Shown here: positions 35,285 through 46,399 of the stretch, one piece after another
Position numbering within the stretch: position 1 is the stretch's first letter
How the letters are laid out: every line of letters starts with the position of its first letter
Assembly: GCF_029784135.1 (NCBI RefSeq)
Contig: NC_073745.1
Coordinates: forward strand, 111,900,716-111,964,715
Length of the DNA stretch: 64,000 nt
Direction of reading: 5' to 3'
Source: Toxorhynchites rutilus septentrionalis
Taxonomy: Eukaryota; Arthropoda; Insecta; Diptera; Culicidae
The notes under the pieces: model-generated
Told to the model about the DNA's origin: nothing
The model's input: the letters and a program-made list of their open reading frames with translations, nothing else
Database searches by the model: none
Position numbers and translations under genes: made by a program

Positions 35285-35300
35285 GATCCTGAAAAGGACC
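35285..35300 (-). terminator. Histone-type 3' stem-loop, minus strand
   Basis: The reverse complement is GGTCCTTTTCAGGATC, a 6-bp stem (one G-T pair) with a TTTC loop. It lies in the spacer between the two duplicated units. No coding remnant is recognised upstream on this strand, so it marks another lost histone gene in opposite orientation. Confidence 0.75.
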
Positions 35301-35460
35301 CTTTTTAGTCTGTATGTGAATCCAACGAGCGAACAAATCGTAATGAATGTATTTTTTTGCCATCGCTCCCTTTTAACGCTCATTCGTTCGTCTCGTTGGA
35401 CCCGCCCCTTTGGCTGAGTCTGCCGATTTGTCTCTATCCTGTGAGTGTGTACCGCTAGAG

Positions 35461-35467
35461 TATAAAA
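35461..35467 (+). promoter_or_regulatory. TATA box of a histone-type promoter relic
   Basis: TATAAAA is followed by CACGCGG. It lies about 85 bp before the truncated H2A copy 2, whose start codon has been replaced. The surrounding block is absent from copy 1, so it probably comes from a different histone gene. Confidence 0.5.
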
Positions 35468-35550
35468 CACGCGGACCCCAAAAAAATATCTTATTTTCTT
35501 TCAAACCGTAAACCCGTGTGGTTGTACGGCATCGGCATCGTGTACTCAAC

Positions 35551-35766
35551 AAAGGAGGAAAAGAGAAGGGAAAGGCAAAATCCCGCTCGAACCGTGGTGG
35601 TCTGCAATTTCCCGTAGGTGTATCCGCCAATTGCACCGGAAAAGGTAGCTAGGTCGAGCGCGTTAGTACCTGTGTACCAGTCCACCTAGCCGGCGTTATA
35701 TAGTTTCGGCCGCCGGAGTGATCGAGTTAGCTGGCAAAGCTGCTCGCGACGATAAGAAAACCTGCA
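35551..35766 (+). pseudogene. Histone H2A pseudogene, copy 2 (no start)
   Basis: Same as copy 1 from GKGGK onward, but without the ATG and first six codons. The sequence before AAAGGAGG differs completely. One early change makes KVKGK into KEKGK. It shares the same frameshift and TAG as copy 1, so the decay predates the duplication. Confidence 0.88.
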
Positions 35767-36003
35767 TTCGGAACATAACACATTCGGTTCGGCGGACATC
35801 AAGACAACAGGCAGTTGCAGCGAATGGCGAGTGGCAAACGCAATCGCAAAACGGCATCAGGTAGCAGAAGAAAAAAGTTTGTTCTTTATACAAACTGCTT
35901 TGGTGGCAAATCCAGAACAAGGCGGCATCGAGGGCGTTCGAAATGGTTTTTTTCAAAACCACGAGTACTAAGTTTTCTAAATTGGAATCATTCCATAAAA
36001 GAA

Positions 36004-36019
36004 GGCGCTTTTCAGGGCC
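36004..36019 (+). terminator. Histone mRNA 3' stem-loop (H2A copy 2)
   Basis: GGCGCTTTTCAGGGCC, identical to the loop in copy 1, including the single mismatch. Confidence 0.85.
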
Positions 36020-36594
36020 ATTAAACCTTCCAAAAAAGAGTTTAGGAAATAAAGTTCAATGCTTTCTAAAACATTATCCAAAATAATAATAAAACACAAA
36101 TTGATGTTTTCATAATTTGTTTGCCAGGATTTGATGAGTATGTGAATTTGGCAGTTGTTCTGAGCTTATTGATAGTTGGGGACTTTCCTGATTATTCAAT
36201 TTTCACCAATTCTTAAATTGTTTCCAGATTGAAAGTACAGTAATCTACAATTAGTTCGACATTTAGCTAATTGGACGGACATGTAATGTGACTTATTTAG
36301 TTGGACATTTTTGTAAACATAGAGATCCAAATTATGATCCCACATTGAAAGTCGACACTGTACCACTGTCATCGCAAATGTTCAATTACAGGTTAAAATT
36401 ATCTCCAATCCGGCACTGAGTGGTGGTAATGCGACGTGCCATTGAATGTAATTTACTGTAAAATATGTCACAAGCTGGATGGGAAGAAATTTTCCAACTG
36501 TGAAAGCTGTGGCGAGTGACAACAAATCGCTAAACAGGAAGGTTTAGCCGAACAAGATGGGAATATCGAGTGATAACAAAAACACAACACCAAA

Positions 36595-36610
36595 GGTTCT
36601 TTTCAGAACC
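36595..36610 (+). terminator. Perfect histone-type 3' stem-loop
   Basis: GGTTCTTTTCAGAACC pairs perfectly over 6 bp around TTTC. Its stem differs from the H2A loops, so it derives from another histone gene whose coding part is gone. Confidence 0.85.
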
Positions 36611-38557
36611 ATTAACATATTCATAAAGAGTAAACAGTAAACTAATCCATTTTTCAGGTAGATAGGTAGGTATTCACGTAGGTGAAGAAAATAAAACAAT
36701 ATATTTAAAATATATATTTAACAAAAGCTGTCCCCTTTGCATAGTCCTACGTCACTCCGGTTATGTCCCCGACATTACCCACTCGTCTTTTTAAATTCAA
36801 AGATGAATGTGTTTGGCTGTTCAAGTTTTGAGCAGTGGGTCGCTATGGCACTTGATAAATTACAAAACATAGATTCAGATTTTGTAGCTTGCGCAGCAAC
36901 CGTGGAATTTCTATCATTATTCAACGATCTATTCGACATCATGAATAGCATGGACGAAAACGCAAATCATTTTAAAAAACCATTGTCCACAGAGAATTTC
37001 GACCTTTATTGCGGCGCCTTCAACTACATCGAAGACTATATAAATAAACTAAAGCTACCGAATGGATCCGCTATTTTGCATGCGAAATGCAAAACCGGGT
37101 TTCTGGGCTTTCTAGTTAATTGAGAATGTTTCAAGGCCATTTATCAAATTTATGTGGAGGAAACCAAAGAACTGAATCATATTTTCACATATCGATTCAG
37201 CCAAGATCATCTAGAGCACTTCTTCGGAGCAATACGCTCGAAGAATGGATCGAACAATAACCCCAGCGCCGTTCAATTTCGAGCGAGCTATAAACGGTTA
37301 ATTGTGTACAATGAAATCAACACGATGAATATCCCAACTTTTGGTAATTTCCGAAGTTTCCACAACACCAAATATATGTTCGCAACAAATACCAGAAAAA
37401 GTATTCAGCCTTCCAAGGACACCAGCCGTTGAATCCACCCACTCCAGATCCACAAGTTCATCAAACAAATTATATCGATTTCATTGAAGACGCCGACCGC
37501 ACCGTTTCAATGGATATCCATTCTATAGAAGTGCTTCGAAAATTAATTAAGCAATTGGATTGCCAAACATGTTGTTTGATTGTAAATAATGACAATAAAG
37601 AATCCATCGTTTCCATCTGCAAGGCAACAGAGTATGAATTTACGGTAAGGTTCGTTCTATAAAGACAGATCAATTCTGAAATTTTATTTCCAGATCCTCG
37701 TTGGTAATCAACATAATGTTGATATTAACAAATACTATAATTTAACTACTTCGCACACAAAATGATTTCCTGTTCGAACTCTTCCGCGACCACCCAGAAC
37801 AAGCAAATGAGCACAAAAAGGCATTGATAAGACGAACCATTTTAATATACTTGGACATAAGACTGAAGCTCTACAGCAAAACATTTATCCCGTTCAAGCC
37901 AACAATAAGACAAAAATTTACAAAACTAATTTTATTTGAGGGGAACTATGTAATATGCGATCCAGAATGCAACCGGTAAGTTTATATTGTTACAAATAAA
38001 TAACAATACTAATAATGATTTCACGTCAGCTTACTTAGGGAACGATCATGAGTCAGAACCGGTAATATGATAATCTTTGTGTTACTACAGCATAACTACA
38101 TCATCGCGAGAATCATCTGTAATAGAGGTGCGTGCTGTTGAAATTCACCTTCTGACAATTATAAAACACAACTCAACTTTCGATTCTTTATTTGATAATT
38201 AATTAACTACTGTTCCCTTCAACTCTCTTTTATAGATCCAATTGAATACATCAACTAAAAGTATACAGCATCACCCTATCCGGGAAATCGATCAGATTAT
38301 CAGAACCCAAGCGTTGACAAGATAATAATACTCTATCGGTAAATGGTTCGATTAAAAAGATTAGCTAGTAACTAAAGAAATATTTTTTCTACAATGCTAT
38401 AATGTGGCGTTAGTGAAGATCATCAGCATTCTACATCCGAAAGAGAAATTTTGCTCATTATTTATCTGAAATTATAAAATTTATCTGAAATTATTATCTG
38501 TGCTTCTCTTAATTGTCATCATAAAACCGAAAACAATCGCTGATATTCCAGAAAAAA

Positions 38558-39402
38558 AATGGGTGGGTTATATCTATGATATCACCGCAAGGTTGACGTG
38601 AGATTACCTTAGCTTAGCAATCATTTGTTTGTATTGATTAAATTTTTGATTGAATGAAACAATTTGCGAATTCAATTGAATCCAATATATCTGCTTTGTG
38701 AGTAAAAAGATTGTATAATGCCATGTAGGATCAATTCATGCATTGTGATAGATTATGTTCTCCGTTACAAGTAAATTAAATGACAGTTCTTTTACGTTTG
38801 GTATGATGACATCTTGATTTTGAAGTCTGTGTTAGGCAAACATATTTCAGTCGGAACAAAAATGCCCCCGACTTACATGTATTTGCAATGCCAATTTCCT
38901 CACGCTCTTTGGATTTAAAGTATGTGTTAGGGAACCACATTTCAGCCGGAACAAAAATATCCCCGACTTTCATGTATTTGCAATGGAGGTTTCTCCAACG
39001 TTGCTTGGTTTTGAAGTCTGTGTTGGGGAACACATTTCGGTGAGAACAAAAGTCCCCATACTTCCATCTATTTGCAATGCTGATTTCCCCAAGGCTGCTT
39101 GGTTTTGATGGCTGTGTTGGTGAAACCGTAACCGGATCAATCAAAACGAGGCAGTTATTGCGTTTAGATAACGCTTAACATTTTACAATTATTCAATTGT
39201 TTATCTAATGAAAAATAACAGTTTTTTTTAATTGCGATAGAAACGTAGAAATATTCCCTATTATTTGATGCAAACATCATCCCGATCCAATAAGAAATGT
39301 TCGAGTTATAAGCACTCGGAATCTTTCATTTTTCCTGCATGTTCTGTGTTTAGGTTTTCATTTTACCCCCCATATACTCCGGTTAGACGTAGTCCCACGT
39401 CA
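38558..39402 (-). mobile_element. GACGTAG-family element (copy 4), inside the P element
   Basis: 5' end GACGTAGTCCCACGTC at 39386-39401; hairpin at 38566-38586 with arms GGTTATATC and GATATCACC around TAT (one mismatch). Both junctions lie in A runs (GAAAAAAAA and CAAAACAC). It is a shortened relative of copy 3 (25788-27125) with three of the 95-bp units. Confidence 0.78.
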
Positions 39403-41046
39403 AAACACACTTCTTATAGTCTCTCGCAGTCGACGGTAGCAGTAATTACTGAGAGATTCCGCCAAGTACATGAGGTCGAACTCTTTGTATCAATTACAAC
39501 ATTTCGTGTACGATCGTAACCAGCTGGACCTCTGCAGATTAGAAGAAAAAATAGTCATATTTTTCGATATTCTCGTTTTACTACAAACCCATATAATCCA
39601 AACATCGCTTTCCCTGATGTCTTTAGATGTTCACCTTCGGCAATTTTCATCATTCACCAAAAAAAAATATTGATGCTCTCCACTGTAGCCGATACATCTC
39701 CGAGGATAATCCGCACATAATCTACATTCAGCGAGATCATAATCCCGTAAGATTTATCTTCCGGCGACAACATCGTCTTACCCACCAGCGCTATATGTTG
39801 TTCCACGTATTATTGTCCACCAGTTTAGTCCGGGTTGCCGTCCCAGGTATCTGATAGCTACAGTCGCACCAAGACATGACATGATCATCCGGGCGGTGTT
39901 TTAAAAAAAGCCAGTTGTAAGCTTAGCGGAAAACATTTTAAATGTTGGGGATACTGCCAATTGAGAGAATATCGATAATTTAATTATATTATTCAAACAT
40001 TGGGCAATCGTTTACCCATCTACTACTGTACGTGTTTGACGTAACCCAGTAGAATAAGAATCACCACAATAGCAACACTCTTAGGATTCCATTCCGTCTG
40101 ATATGCTGTTCCCCGTGAGTACTGTGCGGACTGTGCGACTTTCCTGTGGTTCAACTTTCCTGCCTACAATAATGTACAATTAGTCACTTTCAAACAAAAT
40201 TGACGTTGGAAATATTTGCCTTGTCATACAACTGCTCCCTTTTGTCTGTACCTTCCTCCTATTCATAATCGTTTCCATTCATCCTTTAACGGTCACATTT
40301 TCGCCAAAAACACTTTTAACAAGCCAAAGAAGGCTACACCAGCGAGAACGCAAACCACCGGAGTATAAGGCAACATCAACCGAACCATCACCCCAACAAA
40401 GTAGACTGCACTTATAGCGTAAAAAATGACAAACACTCGCTCATCGTTAATCTTTTTGATTCATTAGCACGAACCAACAGATTATTATTATCAGACCATC
40501 AGCACTAATTCGAAAGGTATGTTTACAAAACACTAAAATATAATGAGAATCAACAGCTGTTTCAGTTGTCAACAATCTGACAGCGATTACCAATTTACCC
40601 ACGGGTATGACTAAAACGTCAAATCCCTCGTATTGCCAGTGTACCCAATATTGCTGCGGTTTACTGACATTTTGGTTCTATCAATTACTATTGTTTACAA
40701 CTCGGTCCGGTTATATAATCGAATAGTGGCTAACTTTAAATTCCATGTTAAATTTGAACACCTCCATGTGAAACCGAAATATGAAAATCGCTCATGCAGT
40801 TAAAAATAAAGCATACTATCTCCGTGATTTCAATGATTTCAATCCTCGTAAATGATATGTTAGTAAACAAATGACGCCATATTGATTTTGATTTTGGGTA
40901 GCCTATATTCAATTGATGTCTAACCCCTGAATTTACCACCATCTGACATATCGTGATGTCGATGATGAATTTTTTTAGCAGAGTGATAGTGAGATGGGCG
41001 GTGACTGTAGATAAAGCGAGATAGCGATAATCGTACCATACGGCTG
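39403..41046. other. P-element 3' region, no gene recognised
   Basis: Unique within the window. Short frames only (39265-39854, 40748-40942). It ends with the P-element terminal repeat. Confidence 0.4.
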
Positions 41047-41643
41047 TAAGATATAGTCTCCGTGAACAAAGGAAAAGAAGAAGAACGAAGGGGAATATTT
41101 GCCTAGAGTATAAACAGTGGATCTTACTGAGGGAAACTTCATTCAGTTACGCGTTCTTGTTTGGTGCGACCTCACGGCCCCGTGAGGCTAACGCCATATG
41201 AGCCTTGATAAAAATATATATTTTGGAAAAAAAAGTTATTCAATAAGTTATAATAAGTCATTAATTTATTTGGGTTCGCGGGTAGATAGAGTTTATTTCG
41301 CTTTTTTAGTCACCGAGGAGAAGTAAATGTCGTTCTGGAAGTTTGTATGTGATTTGGTTTCGCTTGCCAGCACCAACACTTTCTCCACTAAGGATGACAG
41401 CTGCGCGTATCTCGAGCATTTATTGTTCTGCAAGCACACGAATGAATCATCAAACAACTATCGTCAATTGATTCTACAATAAAAAAAAAACATTTCAGGA
41501 CGACCAGACCGGTAGAATGGTTATTCCAAAATTTTCGTAGCATTTTGAATTGATATCCGCAGTTATAAACAAGCGGCTTGAGTTAAACTACAGCGTAGTT
41601 CTACGTCAACAATGCGGTCGTGTCTTGAACACAACCTCCTATA

Positions 41644-43209
41644 TTTTTTTTATTTATTGACTCTATTAATTGTTTATGGAACCTCTGTCCAGATTTCTGC
41701 ATATTGTTCCCATGTTTGTATCGTAAGTCTTAACAGGAATTATCTGTGCTACATATACTCAATTTCTTTTAATGTGCAATAAATTAAGTAAAATTTGTCT
41801 AAAATGACCATTTTCGACACAAAATTCGCCGTGTTCAAAAAAAAGGAGAAAAAATATCTCAAGAACAAGTTTTGAAGATTTTCTATGCATGTTCCTCTAA
41901 GCTTGGGATTTTAAAACTTAGTTGAACTCTCAGTTTAATTGTGATTAAAACATGATTAGAACATTTCTCAAATAATCCTAATGTACACAAGAGAATACTT
42001 ATTCTACTAACCGTTTCTTCTTCCAACGAACCAAAAATGCTAGCACTGTGCCGGTATGCTTCACTCCAGAAGCCCGTTCAGCGCCATTCCTTCATATGAA
42101 CCGTTGTCATCGTCATTATCATCACCAAACTCATCTCATTTAAAGTTTTGTCCCATCGTCGCGACTTGTCACGTTGCGCTCCTCCATTGACTTCCACAAA
42201 TCCAGCCCCAACTACGGGATCGGTGCTGTCGAAACAAAGGAGTTCCCTCTGAACGACCGATCGATCGATATGTGTTATGTTACCAAATTATAGCACCGGG
42301 GAAGCGCTCCAAAGGAAACTTGCTCCGGTGCCTTATATTTTCGATAATTTAATAAGCGCATAAAACATGGCCGCAGTCGATGCCGAGCAGTGGCGGCGGT
42401 GGCGGTGGCGGTGCGATAATCGGGCCCTCAGCGCCTCCAATTCCGCGATCGTTTAGGCCGGGCAAACAACGGAATGAAGCCGTTTTGAAAACGTGCCAGT
42501 TAAATAATAATAATGCCATCAATGTTTATGAACTATCATTAGAGCGCGCAGGGAAAGAGGTGAAATAATTTTATAGTTATTGAAAGTTTTCACGTTATGA
42601 CTATTCCGATGGGAACCAGACCGGCTGGTTTCGGGTGCAGTGTTTCGAAAGCGAAAACCCGCGGGGGATAAAGGAACATTGTTGGCAGGGACCACGATGA
42701 CGCGCTGGTTCAATTTTGTTTTATGTCTTACTTTGTTTATTTTACCGTTGTTCGTGATGATGTAATCAATGTATCATTAGCTAATTACAAAAGATCGTAT
42801 TTTGGCTGGCGATAGCACAGGCTGCAAGGTTACTCGATGCACTAGTAGCACCCTTTTAAGTTAACTCCCCTTGAGCGAAGTGCTTGTGACATGAACCAAC
42901 AATGACAATTAGCGCGAATTTTATGGTGAAATTTTGGTGGAACAACTTTATTAGTCGTGTTTGCTTTGCCGTTGAGAGTAATTTCGTAATTATGCTCAGA
43001 AAACTTATGTGATAAAATCTCGAGTGATTCTTTATCTAGGGCAAGTACAAAATTACGGCTAATTTATTTTCAGTAACGGTCAACTTTTAAAATTTCCATT
43101 ATTTTATGACTTAAGGTTGGAAAATCTTCGAGTAAAAATCGAACACGTTGCTGGATAAGTATCTAAAGGACGTTTCAAAATATAGCTCGACTTCGAAAAC
43201 CAAACTCAC
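41644..43209. other. Intron sequence 3' of the knirps-family exon
   Basis: Largely unique, with a GC-rich GGCGGTGG tract near 42390-42415. On the minus strand this is the beginning of the first coding intron, just after the GTGAGT donor at 43204-43209. Unique blocks close to such an exon are plausible enhancer DNA. Confidence 0.45.
43204..43209 (-). promoter_or_regulatory. 5' splice donor of the knirps-family exon
   Basis: GTGAGT on the minus strand, directly after the AAG codon of CEGCK. It matches the consensus at all main positions. Confidence 0.9.
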
Positions 43210-43287
43210 CTTACACCCTTCGCAGGTGAACGCTCCGAAATGGAAACCGGCGGCCGGCTCACCGCACACCTTGCACTGTTGATTCAT
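43210..43287 (-). CDS. Knirps-family nuclear receptor, first coding exon (zinc finger 1)
   Basis: The 26-residue exon begins MNQQ and contains [16 protein letters not shown], then TCEGCK. This is the first C4 zinc finger of the DNA-binding domain with the P-box CEGCK, in the exact form typical of the insect NR0A group (knirps, knirps-related, eagle). These proteins are nuclear DNA-binding transcription factors without a ligand-binding domain. An acceptor TTGCAG lies directly before the ATG (43288-43293), so a 5' UTR exon must lie upstream at higher coordinates. The exon ends AAG, then GTGAGT (43204-43209), a good donor, as in fly knirps where the intron follows the same CEGCK. The next exon should begin SFFGR; none is seen in 1-43209. 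The paralogue (kni, knrl or eg) cannot be decided from this exon. Confidence 0.93.
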
Positions 43288-44037
43288 CTGCAAGTAGGAA
43301 GAAACAAAAATGCGTAAGAAAATTTAAATCGCCTCGAGTAACACCAACATTCCACTCCAAGAAGATCTCAGTTCACTCGATGAGCATAATGATAAAGTTA
43401 ATTTTAATTTAGCCAAGCGATACGCGCAAAAAAAAATAATAAAATTAAGCGAAATCCGCGCCAAAAAGGAAAAGTTGACCATCTTCTTCCCACCTAGGGC
43501 CTCGGAACGCCGTATTGAAATGATGGCGATGATAATAATTATAATAAAGCGAAGATGCTCCATGCCAGAGCGCATGTAATAAGCGAATAAAATCAGTTTA
43601 GTACCGACGTGACACCCTAGGTTGCAAAAAGCAATTGAAATACCCAACAACAACAAAAAAAATACAAAATTAAACATGGCGGAGGGTGGTCTTCTCACGG
43701 GGCTCCACGCAATGGGCTGCCCATTATTATGCCGTTGTGTGATAATTAATTACAAATAATGATAGCTGACGGCGTCGAAAATCAATAAACGAACTTTGGG
43801 ACCGATTGTGTAGCAATGAAGAGCCCATGTTTTCGAACACTAGAGACAACGCAATTACCGGTTACAATGATGCTTATAAACGAAGAAGCCTCAAACTGTG
43901 ACAGCGGTCTTTCGAAGAACATCAATATTCGCTGTAAACGAACCGGTGACGTTGCGGTTATAGCCATCGGCGAGAATCCACCCGTTCCAGCCAATCAGTC
44001 TCCTGATGATGCTGGGAAGAGAAATCTTTATTTCACA
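43288..44037. other. Sequence upstream of the knirps-family exon
   Basis: Probably the intron between a 5' UTR exon and the first coding exon. It is unique and AT-rich; the long minus-strand frame 43324-43698 (hydrophobic, low complexity) is considered chance. Confidence 0.45.
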
Positions 44038-44935
44038 CTAGTTGACCCGGCAAACTTCGTCCCGCCCAAAATTTGTTTTTTTGTTATCAATACCTTCAAA
44101 CATTCACGTTTTCTTATTATGAGCATGTGCATGGGTCCAATCGCAGAACTTTTCATTGATTGATCTTCTAATCGACCCCGTTGAATTCTGTATGGCAGCT
44201 CCACATTAGAGAGGGGGGGGGGGGGGGGGGTGAAGTGTCCAACCACCGTAACAACATTTTTTGCACCCTAAAACCTCCATATGCTTGATTAATTCTCGAG
44301 AAATGCAGAAAGTTGTGTTTCATTTGTATGGCAGCCCTACCTAAGAGAGGGGGAGGTGTATCTAACCACCATAGAAACATTGATTGCACCCTAAAACCTC
44401 CATATGCCTAATTTGGTTTCATTTGCTTGATTAATTCTCGAGTAATGTAGAAATTTGTGTTCAATTTGTATGGCAAACCCTACCCCCCCCCCCCCTCCCT
44501 TTAGAGAGGGGGGTGGAGAGTATAACCATCATAGAAACATTCATTGCAGCCTAAATCCCCAGTATGCCTAATTTGGTTTGATTTGATTGATTAATTCTCG
44601 CGTAATGCAGAAACTTGTGTTTTATTTGTATGGCAGCCCCCCCTAGGGGGGTGGAGACTTCAACCACCATAGAAACATTTATTACACCCTAAAATCCCCA
44701 TACGCCAAATTTCGTTTCATTTGCTTGATTATTTCCCGAGTACTGTAAAAATTTATGTTTAATTTGTATGGCAGCCCCCCTTTGGGGAAGGGGAGGGGTC
44801 TGAAACTATCACGAAAACCTTCCCCGGCCCCAAAAACCCCTACATACCAATTTTCATGTTGATCGACTCAGTAGTTTCCGAGTCCATAAGAATCAGACAG
44901 ACAGACAGAAATCCATTTTTATATATATAGATAGA
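44038..44935 (-). mobile_element. Non-autonomous Helitron
   Basis: The 5' end on the minus strand is TCTATCTATATATATAAAAA (ending at 44935), and the 3' end is CCGGGTCAACTAG (CTAG at 44038-44041). The interior has five repeats with ATTAATTCTCGAG and long G or C runs (21 Gs near 44210). No Rep/helicase. Confidence 0.85.
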
Positions 44936-46399
44936 TATAAAAGTAGTACAACTACAATATCCTACCATGACATTTTGCGAACGAAGTTTCTTGTAATATC
45001 ATAGGAAATATTAGCAATTGTTTGTTTAATTTTTGTTTCAAATATAAATACCATGATAAGTATGTCCTCAAATGTCCTCTCAAGAAACAGAAAAATGTTT
45101 CCATATGTATTCACCATTATTGGCACAAGTGGTCGGTGTTAAGTCAGACCGGACCATGTGACATTTTTATGATTTCGAAAAAAAACTAGCTTGAAGTGTT
45201 TTCGGTTAGAAACAATGAAGCTTTCATTTAATTTCCAAACCAATTAAAACAATCTGTAAATGGTGTGCTATGATTCTAAATGTCTACAAAAGATTAGGTA
45301 TCTTCACATTAAGTTAAATGTCTTTAAAATGTCTGAATCGACCCGATCCACCAACGATAGCTAAGGGATTTTATCACAATTTCAAACTAACAATTCAAAA
45401 CGCTTGATACTTGACAAACTACACGGCTGTCAACTCTGACAAAAACTGAAACATTGTTCATATCAGGCATCTCTGGTTTGAAACTAGAATATTCATACAC
45501 TTATCAAAAAATAGGGAAGCTAGATGTAAGAACGAAATCTCTGAGTCATCTTCGAACGACTTTGTGAAAAAATAACATATGGAGATGAAGTATACACAAT
45601 TTTTGAGCTTCTAGCTTTCCTACATTTTTTTTTTTTTGCTATTGTGTGTACGCCTGAAGGACAGAAGAACCGAGAAAGAGAGAACGATTCAAGTTACTCA
45701 CAACCTGAAATGCTTCTGATACATTTATTAAACCTACAATAGCTTTATGGAAAGATTGAATTTGATTATTACTGCAAAAATATCATTGAATGAAAGAGTT
45801 TACCCTTTTGTTTTAACAATCAATAAAGGGTGAAAAGATCAAAATTGGGTCTAGAACTGCGTGTAGTTTGATTAAAAAATGTTTCAAAAATCAACAAACT
45901 TTCCTGTCACAATCTTGTTACCGTTTGTATTATTAACTTCGTTATTCGTCATGTTTGTAATATTTGTATCAAATGTGTGAAAAAATGTGCCATAAAATAC
46001 GTCTACATTAGTTAGGGATACATTAAGTCAACAGTACACTTACATATTAAAGCCGGAAAAAAGGGAATGAATGCTGCGCGGAAATAGAGATGAGTGAAAA
46101 GATGAACAGTAATGGATAGATAGATAAAGGAACAGAGAGAGATATAAGAGAAAAAGCGAGAGAGAGAGAGAGAATATAGGACAGTGGAAATGATCACTAC
46201 AAGAAGTATTCATTTCCTGACCAGAGCGATAGTGAAGAGCAACTCACGTCACACGGAAAACTTAGTTTGAAAGTATATTTTTTATACCAAATTTAAAATA
46301 GTGGTAGAACACAATATCGTGTTTATTCTACATGAGAATCAGGTATTTATTTTAAAGATTCCTTCAGAAGGGAATATAAGGCTCTAAGTGTGACTTTTA
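44936..46399. other. No gene recognised
   Basis: AT-rich, with a GA microsatellite at about 46145-46175 and a poly-T tract near 45625. No protein motif was found. Confidence 0.4.

Larger units (their letters stand above)
35551..36581 (+). repeat. Direct duplication, unit 2 (1,031 bp)
   Basis: The second copy of the 34230-35260 unit. After its end the sequence diverges from copy 1 and enters a perfect histone stem-loop at 36595-36610. Confidence 0.92.
33697..36787 (+). mobile_element. GACGTAG-family element (copy H2A) carrying histone fragments, inside the P-element transposase
   Basis: The 5' end GACGTAGGACTACGTC (33697-33712) follows ten Ts. The 3' side has TAGTCCTACGTC (36742-36753), then a hairpin (36759-36779) with arms GGTTATGTC and GACATTACC around CCC, then ACTCGTC and five Ts. 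The P-element frame stops at LTNQHI and resumes at KMNVFG, so the insertion is clean and T-tract targeted. The first 280 bp match, in reverse, the ends at 26860-27124 and 39130-39401. The interior is a relic of a histone locus: two H2A copies and four histone 3' stem-loops. Confidence 0.8.
31808..37975 (+). pseudogene. P-element transposase (THAP9-like), fragmented
   Basis: Blocks in order. (1) 31808-32120: THAP zinc-binding DNA-binding domain with C3, C8, C66 and H69, the invariant Trp at 41, and HRFPEE. (2) 32625-32870: a Lys-rich coiled coil. (3) 32905-33250: FAATLHFHSPKAYSYVRSAF, then VRWYESLDGKPGIT and LLMDEMAIRK with the first catalytic Asp. (4) 33255-33475: NAAKEALVFMV and NPVAYFLINLMAQ. 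(5) 33473-33690: VLLDAVHMLKLVRNTL, ending at LTNQHI. (6) After the histone insertion, 36780-37120: KMNVFGCSSFEQW and KTGFLGFLVN. (7) 37150-37430: SQDHLEHFFGAIRSKNG with the acidic catalytic region. (8) 37434-37975: a C-terminal part including LFRDHPEQANEH. Likely short introns lie at 32121-32181, 32290-32340 and 32437-32624. Frameshifts, stops and the large insertion show it is inactive. Confidence 0.9.
31606..41046 (+). mobile_element. P element with THAP transposase, carrying nested insertions
   Basis: An exact 8-bp target duplication, TAAGATAT, flanks the element (31598-31605 and 41047-41054), the length expected for P elements. The ends are inverted: CAACTGTATGACAC at the left and CAGCCGTATGGTAC as the right complement, 11 of 14 matching and starting CA. 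The empty site is visible in the paralogous element at about 17339-17352. Inside lie the transposase remains (31808-37975), a histone-bearing element (33697-36787) and a repeat-bearing element (38558-39402). The 39403-41046 part has no recognised gene and is taken as the 3' non-coding region. Confidence 0.88.
31283..41643 (+). mobile_element. GACGTAG-family element (copy 2), split by a P element
   Basis: The 5' end GACGTAGAACTACG starts at 31283. The 3' end has the inverted motif CGTAGTTCTACGTC (41594-41607) and a hairpin (41616-41636) with arms GGTCGTGTC and AACACAACC. The P element at 31606-41046 lies between. Removing it leaves about 910 bp that align with both ends of copy 1 (17035-18990), across the junction AAATCGTAAGATATAGTCTC. 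It is thus an internally deleted relative of copy 1. Confidence 0.78.

Noticed and set aside
34215..36020. Functional histone H2A genes
   Set aside because: Frameshift, in-frame TAG, a missing start in copy 2 and a scrambled C-terminus; they lie inside a mobile element.
43324..43698. Hydrophobic 124-residue minus-strand protein upstream of the knirps-family exon
   Set aside because: Low complexity (poly-Ile and Leu from AT-rich DNA), no signal or domain; probably intronic.
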